Shown in pieces: positions 12,099 through 20,302 of a stretch of 23,692 bases of DNA. The stretch is from a virus. The position numbers and the translations under genes are program-made. The stretch spans positions 1 to 23,692 of IMG/VR virus record IMGVR_UViG_3300032242_001027. One strand, written 5' to 3'. A model generated the notes under the pieces. That model saw only the letters and a list, made by a program, of their open reading frames with translations, did not search any database and was not told the DNA's origin. Every line of letters starts with the position of its first letter. Positions within the stretch are counted from its first letter, which is position 1.

Positions 12099-14978
12099 AT
12101 GGGCTGGGGCGAAAACGGCTATTTTGAGGATGCGCCAACACCTGCACCAGCTGTGGATGCGGGTGCTGTCGTTACTCAAATGTACGAGGCTATCTTAGGC
12201 CGTGCGCCCGATGCCAGTGGTTACCAAGCCTTTGTAGATGCAATTAACAATGGTGCAGATGTGGGCTCATTAGCCCAGTCTATGGCTAGTAGCCAAGAGG
12301 CACAGAATAATGCTTCTAGCGGCAAAGGTCCTAGCCAAGAACAAGTACAAAACGTGGTACAACAGGCCTCCTCCGATCCGGGGGCTTTTATGCAACAAGC
12401 TACACAATCAAAAACCCCAACGTTAGCAAAATTTGGTATTGATGTTAATAGTTTAGATCAGAATAAGTTTTTTCAAGATGGTGGTGTGTTTCTTGTAACA
12501 CAAAAAGACGGTTCGGTTCTTCATGCCGATGGATCCGGAAATATAATTGGCTACGAGGCACCGCTTTCTACCTACGGTAATGATCCTTCTTTGATAAGCA
12601 AGGGTTACAGAAACATACCTTACGCTAATACATCCATGATAAATCAAATGGATGCAAATGGTATGGTAACTGTTAACGGTTTAAAAGTACCGCTGATAGG
12701 AAAAGAAGTTGCGTTAAATAGTAAAGGAAAACCTTTAGTAGATTCATCAGGCCAAACTGTTGCTATTCAAGCACTAAGCCCAAAACCTACAGAAAGCGGC
12801 CTTACAAGTTTTGCGTATGCCGCAATGCCAGCTATTATGTTGTCTATTGCAACCGGTGGAACTGGTATGGCCGCGGGTCTTGGTGGTATGGTTTTAGGTA
12901 GTTCCACTGCAGCGGGCGCCGCAACATTAGGTTCAGCAATGTTGGGAGCTACTACATCAGCTTTGATGGCGGGTATTAGTGGTGGTGATGTTGGTAAGGC
13001 AGCTTTAATCGGTGCTATCGGTGGTGCTATTGGAGCTAACTCAGTAGACATTGCAAATGGTTTAGTTGGTGAGGATACAATTAAAACTATTGCAGCGGCA
13101 ACACGTCAAACACAAGCTCAAATTTCTAATTTAATTACTAACTCAATATCAACCGGAGTATCCGCTGCAGCAGCTGGTAAAGGTGATATTGCTACGTTGA
13201 TTGCTAATAACTTGGCGTCAACTGCAGTAGGCAATTACACAGGTAACATAATGCGTAGTTTAGATTCAGACCTTATGAACAAGGTTGCTGGATCTGTTTC
13301 TACAGTTGCACGTATTGGCACAACAGCCGCATTGAATAACAAAGACCCACAACAGGCTATTAATAATAGCGTGGGTCAAATTATCGGTAACCTAGTATCA
13401 CAAAATTTAATTCAGCCGGGTGTTACTGCTGTTAAAGATGCAATTAAGAACGATAATACTTTAACACCAACTGAAAAAACAGACGCACAAAAGAATGCAC
13501 AATTGGTTGATGACGGTTTTAAACAGATTGTTCAGCAATTTGCACAATCAACCGGCACTAATATTACTCCTGAAGAGATTGACCAATACATAGCTACGGC
13601 TGGCGCTAAAGATTTACCGCAGTATTATAATACTGCAGCAAATGTAACAGTTCAACAGGCGCCTAAAGAATATACTGATGTTGGTTTAACAAACCCATTG
13701 GTTAAAAAAGATATAACAACTTCGGCGTTAACTCCAGAAGAGATTGCACAACAAGACGCTGAAATTGCTGCCGCAGATAAAGCAGCAGCCGCTGATGCCG
13801 CAATTAATCCTAATCAAACCCAATTAGATAAATTGTGGCAAGATTATATGACTGGTTTAAAAGGCGCTAAAGGTACAAGCCCAACATATTCTTTAGATGG
13901 ATTATCCGGGACTAGCTTTTTGGGAACGCCCGAAGTAGCAACAAATGGACCTGGCGAAGGTGAAATATTAAAAACACCTATACCGTTGGTGAAACCATCG
14001 GATACAAGTAATTCTGCTGCAGCAACTGGTGTACCAATTGCTCCGGCTCCTGTTCCAACTAAGCCAACGCCCACTGGCGCTACTCCTGCTATTGCACCAG
14101 GAATTACTACAACAGGAAAAACCGGGGCAGTATCTGGAACCGGAGGTGGTGCTACTCCAATAATTAGCACCATACCGTCTTTAACCACTGTTAACCCTAT
14201 ACGAGACTTGACACCAGGTTTAGTAAAAGGGTCATCATTTCAATTTGCCAATCAGCCCACATTTACAGAGCAGGTAAACCAAGTGCCAACAAATCAGCCG
14301 TTTGATTACTCCAAGGAAATTTTAAATGCCGCTACCGGCGGTTCTACAACTGCAGATTATATACCCATTCAAGATTTGACTCCGGGTCTTACAAAAGGCT
14401 CTCAGTTTGGGTTTGCACATAAACCTTCTTTTGTAGAAGCATTAAATCAAATAGCTAATCCTGTACCCACGGATTACACTCAACAAATTCTAAATGCTGC
14501 ACAAGGCGGCTTAATTGGTTCTTACGCCGAAGGTGGTGATATTGTTGACAACCCGTTGCCCACACTACAGGCAAGACAAATGCATGGCCGCGCTTTTCAA
14601 CCAATGGGTCATTTTGAGGGTGCACGTTTTGCTGGATATCAACCAAAACAATATGCAACCGGTGGTGATGTAGAAGAGCACAACCCTGAATTTTTTAGTG
14701 TTGGCGGTTTAGAATCAATGGAAAACACTTACGTCAAAGGTGATGGCGATGGTACCAGTGATAGTGTACCAGCTATGCTTGCTAATGGTGAATTTGTTAT
14801 TCCTGCTGATGTAGTATCTAAATTAGGTAATGGCAGCAATGATGCCGGCGCTCATGTATTAGATGGCTTTTTAGTTTCAATTCGTGAACATGCACAAAAT
14901 CACGATCCCAAAAAATTACCGCCCCAAAGTAAGGGCCCTCTCGCATATTTATTAGACGCAAAACGTAAGGTAGGCTGA
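12099..14978 (+). CDS. Large ejection/internal virion-type protein with DUF4214-like N-terminus (959 aa)
   Basis: Residues about 24-68 (VVTQMYEAILGRAPDASGYQ, DAINNGADVGSLAQSMASS) match the DUF4214 helical repeat, a module of bacterial surface and secreted proteins. Residues about 235-330 are Ala/Gly-rich and moderately hydrophobic (YAAMPAIMLSIATGG, AALIGAIGGAIGANS), the sort of segment that could insert in membranes during DNA delivery. A Pro/Thr-rich part with a 56-residue tandem repeat follows (700-805). Then come GG motifs (AEGGDIVDN, YATGGDVEEH) and a conserved C-terminal motif, DGDGTSDSVPAMLANGEFVI with PADVVSKLGNGSNDAGA, known from many phage internal or tape-measure-like proteins. Together with four similar large neighbours this suggests a DNA-ejection protein. 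The start is at 12099 with a weak ribosome binding site, close after the 49-aa gene. Confidence 0.8.
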   Translation: MGWGENGYFEDAPTPAPAVDAGAVVTQMYEAILGRAPDASGYQAFVDAINNGADVGSLAQSMASSQEAQNNASSGKGPSQEQVQNVVQQASSDPGAFMQQATQSKTPTLAKFGIDVNSLDQNKFFQDGGVFLVTQKDGSVLHADGSGNIIGYEAPLSTYGNDPSLISKGYRNIPYANTSMINQMDANGMVTVNGLKVPLIGKEVALNSKGKPLVDSSGQTVAIQALSPKPTESGLTSFAYAAMPAIMLSIATGGTGMAAGLGGMVLGSSTAAGAATLGSAMLGATTSALMAGISGGDVGKAALIGAIGGAIGANSVDIANGLVGEDTIKTIAAATRQTQAQISNLITNSISTGVSAAAAGKGDIATLIANNLASTAVGNYTGNIMRSLDSDLMNKVAGSVSTVARIGTTAALNNKDPQQAINNSVGQIIGNLVSQNLIQPGVTAVKDAIKNDNTLTPTEKTDAQKNAQLVDDGFKQIVQQFAQSTGTNITPEEIDQYIATAGAKDLPQYYNTAANVTVQQAPKEYTDVGLTNPLVKKDITTSALTPEEIAQQDAEIAAADKAAAADAAINPNQTQLDKLWQDYMTGLKGAKGTSPTYSLDGLSGTSFLGTPEVATNGPGEGEILKTPIPLVKPSDTSNSAAATGVPIAPAPVPTKPTPTGATPAIAPGITTTGKTGAVSGTGGGATPIISTIPSLTTVNPIRDLTPGLVKGSSFQFANQPTFTEQVNQVPTNQPFDYSKEILNAATGGSTTADYIPIQDLTPGLTKGSQFGFAHKPSFVEALNQIANPVPTDYTQQILNAAQGGLIGSYAEGGDIVDNPLPTLQARQMHGRAFQPMGHFEGARFAGYQPKQYATGGDVEEHNPEFFSVGGLESMENTYVKGDGDGTSDSVPAMLANGEFVIPADVVSKLGNGSNDAGAHVLDGFLVSIREHAQNHDPKKLPPQSKGPLAYLLDAKRKVG
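14196..14510 (+). repeat. Tandem 56-codon duplication inside the 959-aa protein
   Basis: Two consecutive units begin at codons 700 (base 14196) and 756 (base 14364). They share the order PI-x-DLTPGL-x-KGS-x-F-x-FA, P-x-F-x-E-x-x-NQ, P-x-x-x-(D/x)Y-x-x-x-ILNAA-x-GG. The protein identity is clear while the DNA has drifted, so the duplication is old and probably maintained. Confidence 0.75.
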
Positions 14979-14980
14979 CC

Positions 14981-16072
14981 ATGGCTGGATTAAATAATTT
15001 AATTTCTGATTCACAAACAACACAGACAACGCTACCGGCGTGGTATGATACCGCGCAACAAAATGTTGTAACACAAGGTAACCAAGCATACGCCGCAGCT
15101 CCCCAGCTTGGTCAAACAACTGCGCAAGGCGCGATTAATACACTACAAGGTCCAGCCAACCCATTTACCCAAGCACAGGGAACACTGCAACAAATTTCAT
15201 CTGGCGCAGCTAATCCTTGGATTACTGATGCCTCTGGTAAAATAACACCAAATACCAGTACAGCTATGGGTGGTTTGTTTGCTGCCCAACGTGATCAATT
15301 AAATCAATTACTACCAAACTATACAGCTCCGGTGGAAGGAGCCAATATTGGCTCCGGTAACTTTGGCAGCCTACGTGGTCAGACAGCGGTTGATAAAGCT
15401 AAGGCCGATGCGTTTGCTAATCTTAATGCACAACAATTACAAGCTGCATTGACTAACCAACAAACTGGTGTTCAAGGCGCTGCTCAATTAGGCAATGTTG
15501 GCCAACAAGGTATTAACGCTGCAATGAACGTTGGTACGGCACAACAAAACGCACCATTCCAAAACATTGGAAACTTAGCTTCTTTGTTAGGTACAATCAA
15601 TGCTCCAACAACAGTAACAAGTCAAAGACAATTATCTCCTCTAAGCCAAGCAGCTACATTAGCAAATACACTTACCGGAAGTGGTGGAAGCGGGATATTG
15701 CAGGCATTAGTCGGCAAAGGCGGTTTAAGTTCATTGACTGGCTCGGGTGGCATATTAGGTGCTTTAGCTGGCGGTTTAGGTTTAAATTCTTTATATAAAT
15801 CATTAACCGGCGGTTCTGATACAAGTGCAACTGGATCTCCTCAAGGCAATTATGATTTACAGGGTGGTGGAACACTAACAATTAACCCAGATGGCAGCCA
15901 ATATATTAAAAATCCCGATGGCACAGGGACATATTATGATCCGCAAGGTAATCCATCAACCGGTCCTACATATGATCCAAATAATCCTCCCCCAACAATT
16001 GATGCATCTGTTCCAACAGATTTAACCGGTGGTGGTTATAATGATACAACCGGCGAATCAGCAGGTAGCTAA
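14981..16072 (+). CDS. Internal virion / DNA ejection-type protein (363 aa)
   Basis: AAGGTAGG precedes the ATG, two bases after the previous stop. The protein is Gln/Ala/Asn/Gly-rich and probably helical to about residue 220. It carries the conserved run SGNFGSLRGQTAVDKAKADA (about 125-144), then LNAQQLQAALTNQQTGVQGA and NVGTAQQNAPFQNIGNLAS. From memory this is a pattern seen in a widespread family next to ejection proteins of short-tailed phages. Residues about 228-275 are Gly/Leu-rich and hydrophobic (GILGALAGGLGLNSLY), a possible membrane-active segment. The C-terminal 75 residues are a Gly/Asp/Pro/Thr tail with GTLTINPDGSQYIKNPDGTG. There is no enzymatic motif. Role as an ejected pore or channel subunit is inferred from composition and neighbours. 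Confidence 0.77.
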   Translation: MAGLNNLISDSQTTQTTLPAWYDTAQQNVVTQGNQAYAAAPQLGQTTAQGAINTLQGPANPFTQAQGTLQQISSGAANPWITDASGKITPNTSTAMGGLFAAQRDQLNQLLPNYTAPVEGANIGSGNFGSLRGQTAVDKAKADAFANLNAQQLQAALTNQQTGVQGAAQLGNVGQQGINAAMNVGTAQQNAPFQNIGNLASLLGTINAPTTVTSQRQLSPLSQAATLANTLTGSGGSGILQALVGKGGLSSLTGSGGILGALAGGLGLNSLYKSLTGGSDTSATGSPQGNYDLQGGGTLTINPDGSQYIKNPDGTGTYYDPQGNPSTGPTYDPNNPPPTIDASVPTDLTGGGYNDTTGESAGS

Positions 16073-16090
16073 AGAATAATAGGATAAATT

Positions 16091-18001
16091 ATGGCATTAG
16101 AAACTATTGATAGCGGCGAAGTTACCGTAAAAGCTCCTCAAACAAAAGGCGGCTTAAATGTGCAAGGTAATATTGCATTAGATCCTACGCAAACAGAAAC
16201 AATTTTGCAGAATATGCAAAAAATTATTGAAGAGCGCGAAAATCCACTGTCTCAAATTGCTGGCGGTTTAAGCCGAGGCATGGCAACAGCAGCAGGTCCA
16301 AGTTCTTTAATTGCTTATGACAGACAAAAACAGCTCGAAGAAAAAGAGATGATGGACTACCGCACTCAAATGGCGGGATACAGAGCTGCTCAGGCACAGG
16401 CCGCTGAACAAGCTAAAAGATTACAAGCTGGTTTTGGTGGCACTGCTCCTACAACTGGTGGCACAGCTCCTACAACCGGTGGTTTAACATACAATGGCGT
16501 TTCAGTACCACCAACGGTTCAAGCTCAATTAAATAGCGTTGGTACTGCAGCGGAAAAAGAAGCCATCATTCAAGATTGGCTAAAAACCGAACGCAATGAA
16601 TCTATCAAGAAAGCAAATGCTCCAGCGTTAGCTGATGTAGTTGAAATTTATATTCCAGGTCAAGGCAATGTGCAGATGACCAAGGCCATGGCCGAGCAAT
16701 ATCTTAACAAATTGCCAAATCTTAAAGCCGTTGTTAATGGTAAACAAGTTCCTGCAGCTCAAGTATTGGCACCAACAACTGCTGATACTTCCACAAAAGC
16801 AGCAATGCCAAAAACTGAAGTACCATTGGAAAACTTGTCAACGCCATTTTACGCACAAGAAAGCTCTTCCGGCAAAGCCGATACCAGCAAGCCAGGTATT
16901 CAAGGCGCGCAAGGCCCGATGCAAGTTACTAAGGATACTTTTGATACCTACAAATCTAAAGGTATTATTCCTAAAGACTACGATCTCAATGACCCTGGTC
17001 AAGCCTATGCTTCTGGTATTTTAATTCTTAATGACTTGCATAAAAAACATGGTAAAGACATTAACAAAGTTGCTGCAGAATACTTTGGTGGCCCTGGTGC
17101 GATTAATGCTGATGGTTCTATTAATGTTGGTCGTGCTGATGCAACTGGTAAAACTGTTGGCTCTTATGTAAATGACATACGTACTCGTATGGGTTTACCA
17201 AAAGTTGATTTAGCTGCCGCTCCTGCAGAAACGGCTACAACCACAACGGCTGCAGCTCCAGCAACTCGCGCTGAATACGAACAGCAACAAAAAGAACAGC
17301 AAGATATTATTGCCTCCCGTGTTAAAGAAGGTGAAATTAAACGTACTTCAGTATTAGATGCTCGCGAACAATCTATTGAAACAGGTAACGCGCTTAATCG
17401 TATTGAATCTACACTTAATACCCCAGAAGGTATCAAGGCGGTTGGTGTATTCCAAAAACCAGGTGTTGTCTCCATGTTTGGTAAGATCCTACAAAATGGT
17501 ATTCAGGCCGGTAACTTTGGTGCTGTATCATTTAAAGATTTGGATGATGCAATTCGCGCCGGTGGTGGTGATCAGAAGACTATTGATGCAGCTCAACGCC
17601 TTGCCCGTGACTTTGCTCAAATGCAATTAAATATTGCTAAGCGTGACCTCAAGGGTCAGGGTGCTGTGTCTGATAACGAACGCCGCATTGTTGAACACGT
17701 CACTGGAAGTACTGCTAACTCACCTGCTGTATTAAAAGACTTTGTACGTTGGAATAAAACGCGTAATGAGTTTGATAAGCAAGTTGGTGATGCACTCCAA
17801 AATTGGGAAGAGAAAAATCCTAATAAGTCCTTTACTAAATTTAAAGAGACTAAAGAATACAAGAAAATGGAAGCTGATTATATTGCTAAGACAAATCAAA
17901 TGGCAAACACCATGGGCTTGTCTGGTGGCAAAGCCCCTAAAGGCGAAGACAAAACTGATGAGTATTTAAAACAATATTTGAATCCAGGGGCTAAAAAATA
18001 A
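16091..18001 (+). CDS. Ejection protein with lytic transglycosylase (SLT) domain (636 aa)
   Basis: An AGGA site precedes the ATG. After an N-terminal helical part (1-110) and a short duplicated linker (GGTAPTT twice, residues 116-129), residues about 250-370 form an SLT-type lytic transglycosylase domain. Catalytic Glu257 lies in AQESSSGKAD, followed by the family's GAQGPMQVTKDTF, then DPGQAYASGILILNDLHKKH and AAEYFGGPGAIN (the 'YNGGP'-like segment). Such domains cut peptidoglycan locally so that the ejected conduit can cross the cell wall, as T7 gp16 does. The C-terminal 250 residues are long charged helices (EQSIETGNALNRIESTL, DARDFAQ-type segments). The gene overlaps the next by one base (TAATG). 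The enzymatic domain is well supported; ejection is inference from context. Confidence 0.86.
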   Translation: MALETIDSGEVTVKAPQTKGGLNVQGNIALDPTQTETILQNMQKIIEERENPLSQIAGGLSRGMATAAGPSSLIAYDRQKQLEEKEMMDYRTQMAGYRAAQAQAAEQAKRLQAGFGGTAPTTGGTAPTTGGLTYNGVSVPPTVQAQLNSVGTAAEKEAIIQDWLKTERNESIKKANAPALADVVEIYIPGQGNVQMTKAMAEQYLNKLPNLKAVVNGKQVPAAQVLAPTTADTSTKAAMPKTEVPLENLSTPFYAQESSSGKADTSKPGIQGAQGPMQVTKDTFDTYKSKGIIPKDYDLNDPGQAYASGILILNDLHKKHGKDINKVAAEYFGGPGAINADGSINVGRADATGKTVGSYVNDIRTRMGLPKVDLAAAPAETATTTTAAAPATRAEYEQQQKEQQDIIASRVKEGEIKRTSVLDAREQSIETGNALNRIESTLNTPEGIKAVGVFQKPGVVSMFGKILQNGIQAGNFGAVSFKDLDDAIRAGGGDQKTIDAAQRLARDFAQMQLNIAKRDLKGQGAVSDNERRIVEHVTGSTANSPAVLKDFVRWNKTRNEFDKQVGDALQNWEEKNPNKSFTKFKETKEYKKMEADYIAKTNQMANTMGLSGGKAPKGEDKTDEYLKQYLNPGAKK

Positions 18002-20301
18002 TGAGCGGCTTACTAGAAGATCAATTAGCTGATGCCAAACAAGCGTTTAAAAACGCCCATGAAGCGGGAAATGCCCAAGCAGCTCAAGCGCTGGCTAATC
18101 GGGTATTTGAATTAGAAACGCAAGTTAATGCATTAAAAAAAGCCGAAGCCGAATCAACCGCCGCACAGACTAGCTATAAAAATCCAGCGGTTGCCGCCGG
18201 AGCTGGCGCTGTAGTTGGCGCCGTTGCCAATCCTATCCGTGGTGCTATTCATGATGTTATTACTCCTGCGGAAGCACCTTCTGCACCACGTACTCCAATC
18301 AGTCAAACTGGCACACCATACAATCCGCGTGGTAGAACTATTGAACAGAGCGTTGCAAACTGGACAAATTATGCTGATGCTCAAACTGAAGCAGCTAGAG
18401 GCGTTCGTAGAGATACTGGGTTATTGAAAAAATATCCTAATATGCAATTAGGGCCTTTGGGTTCTGCAAGTACTCCTACCTCAGAACCTACACCATTGAC
18501 ACCCGCTCAAAAAGGAATGGGGCTGTTAAAAGGTTTTGTTGCTGATCATCAACCTACACGTCCTATGGACATTGTTAAAGGTGCAAGCCGTGGTGCTGTA
18601 ACTGGTGCTGCGTTAGCTGATGTACCGCAACAAATAGAACAAGGTAACTACGGCACTGCAGCCTCAGACGTAGGTATCGCTGGCGGTAATGTTTTACATG
18701 GTCTGGCAAGAACTCCAAAATTAAAAGCATTAGGCGCGTTGCTTGGATTAGGTTCTGGTGTAACTAGGGCAGCACAGGGTATTGATGAAGTAATGCCAGA
18801 AGAACAAAAAGCTGACGGTGGTATGGTGCACATGGCTGGTGGCGGGGCATTAACAAATGCTTTGACTCAGACAGCAATTAATGCACCATTCATTGCTCCT
18901 ACGGGCGCTGGTATTGCAAAGAATGTTGGTAAAGGTGCGTATGCTCCTGCTATGGAAGATGCCGCTGGTTTGGCTTTAGCAGTAGCCCCGCTAAATCCAT
19001 TGACAGCAGCAATGAGTTTAATGGCTCCTGGTGAGGCTGGCGCCGGTTCTACTGTTGATGAATGGAATGCTAGAAAGGCTGCAGAAAAAGCAGCTATGGA
19101 ACGAGCACAACGTCAATATGAGCATGAGCAATTTATGCACCAAAAAGTTGGTGCCAATGCCCCTAAATTTTTAGAGCAATATAAAGCTAAACTTCAAGGT
19201 TATGCTCCTGGAGGTACTGTAGCAAAAAAGCTAGTTAAACCACTTTGGGAAAAATTTGGATATGATAATTACAAAATTGCACAAGATTATCCAGAAGTAA
19301 TTGCCCCAATGTTGGCAACTGATGCAAAGACTGGAAAAGAGTTTTTTCAAAAGCAATTAAGTCCTGAGGCATTGTCTGTTCAAAAAGCTCGTAAAGAGGC
19401 ACAAAAGCAAATTGAGGGTGGTAACTATTCGCCATTCTTTGATGTTGAAAAACGCTATTACGCTGATCCGTCGCACTACCCAACGGCTGGTTATACACAG
19501 ACAGACATCGTACCTAAGAAGGCGGAGACTATCGCCAAATATGAGGCATTAGCAAATAATCCCGAAAGTCTTGCTCGTTTACGTGGTGCGTTTGAAAAAG
19601 CCAAGGATCGTCCGGCTGCAAAAGATTGGTATGCAATGGGCCAATTAGAAAACGAATTTATAAAAGAATTAGGACCCGAAGAAGGTCGTCGACAGTTTAA
19701 GGCTAGATTTGCCGACGCCATGGCAGCTACCACTGGTGGTGCAGATCCTAATTCTAACTTAATGATGGCTGCGTATACTAACTATCAAAAGAATTTAGGT
19801 AAAGAGATTCCTACTGCGGCTGCGGATTTGCCTTTTCCAATTGGTGGTCGTTTTGTCAGTGGTAATATGGACCAAGCTCGCAAGTTAGCGGACGTTGGTC
19901 AGATCCCCGTAACTAATCCAAAGCGCCATAATTTTTCTGCTAACTTTTTAGGCCATCGTGATGTATCTACTCTTGACGAGCAAATGAGTCAATTGTGGGA
20001 TCCAAAGATGATGTCTCCTCCTCCGAACGCCTACGGTATTTACCAAGCCGCATTGGCCAAAGAGGCCGAAAAAGCTGGAGTAAATCCTGTTAACTTTCAA
20101 GACATCGCCTGGGCTGGTGCTAAAGATTATCCAGGTAAGCCAATGATGCAAGAGATTAATGAGATGATTGAGCGTACTCATCTTATTACTGGTCAGCCTA
20201 AAGAGGAAATCTTAAAAGGATTTATTCGCGCAGATAAACCAATGTATGGCGTTGCCGGATTGAGTGGTTTAACACAGTTACCCGAAGACGAAGAAAAGTA
20301 A
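18001..20301 (+). CDS. Ejection-type protein with C-terminal polyvalent-like domain (766 aa)
   Basis: The N-terminus (residues 1-50) is a coiled-coil helix with FKNAHEAGNAQAAQALANRV, a motif shared by phage internal proteins. Two hydrophobic Ala/Gly segments (about 61-83 and 197-255) could interact with membranes. GG motifs ADGGMVHMAGGGA (271-283) and YAPGGTVAKK (401-410) flank a segment with another hydrophobic stretch (about 320-345) and a charged helix. Residues about 405-750 form a separate soluble domain. It carries GGADPNSNLMMAAYTNYQ, LPFPIGGRFVSGNMDQARKL, PKRHNFSANFLGHRDVSTLD, DPKMMSPPPNAYGIYQAAL and NFQDIAWAGAKD. This 'tGp/Kr-x-F-x-x-NflG-x-x-x-x-vT-x-D-x-W' layout resembles a domain I recall from phage and plasmid large polyvalent proteins, activity unknown. 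Translation is coupled to the SLT protein by TAATG. Confidence 0.78.
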   Translation: MSGLLEDQLADAKQAFKNAHEAGNAQAAQALANRVFELETQVNALKKAEAESTAAQTSYKNPAVAAGAGAVVGAVANPIRGAIHDVITPAEAPSAPRTPISQTGTPYNPRGRTIEQSVANWTNYADAQTEAARGVRRDTGLLKKYPNMQLGPLGSASTPTSEPTPLTPAQKGMGLLKGFVADHQPTRPMDIVKGASRGAVTGAALADVPQQIEQGNYGTAASDVGIAGGNVLHGLARTPKLKALGALLGLGSGVTRAAQGIDEVMPEEQKADGGMVHMAGGGALTNALTQTAINAPFIAPTGAGIAKNVGKGAYAPAMEDAAGLALAVAPLNPLTAAMSLMAPGEAGAGSTVDEWNARKAAEKAAMERAQRQYEHEQFMHQKVGANAPKFLEQYKAKLQGYAPGGTVAKKLVKPLWEKFGYDNYKIAQDYPEVIAPMLATDAKTGKEFFQKQLSPEALSVQKARKEAQKQIEGGNYSPFFDVEKRYYADPSHYPTAGYTQTDIVPKKAETIAKYEALANNPESLARLRGAFEKAKDRPAAKDWYAMGQLENEFIKELGPEEGRRQFKARFADAMAATTGGADPNSNLMMAAYTNYQKNLGKEIPTAAADLPFPIGGRFVSGNMDQARKLADVGQIPVTNPKRHNFSANFLGHRDVSTLDEQMSQLWDPKMMSPPPNAYGIYQAALAKEAEKAGVNPVNFQDIAWAGAKDYPGKPMMQEINEMIERTHLITGQPKEEILKGFIRADKPMYGVAGLSGLTQLPEDEEK

Positions 20302-20302
20302 T

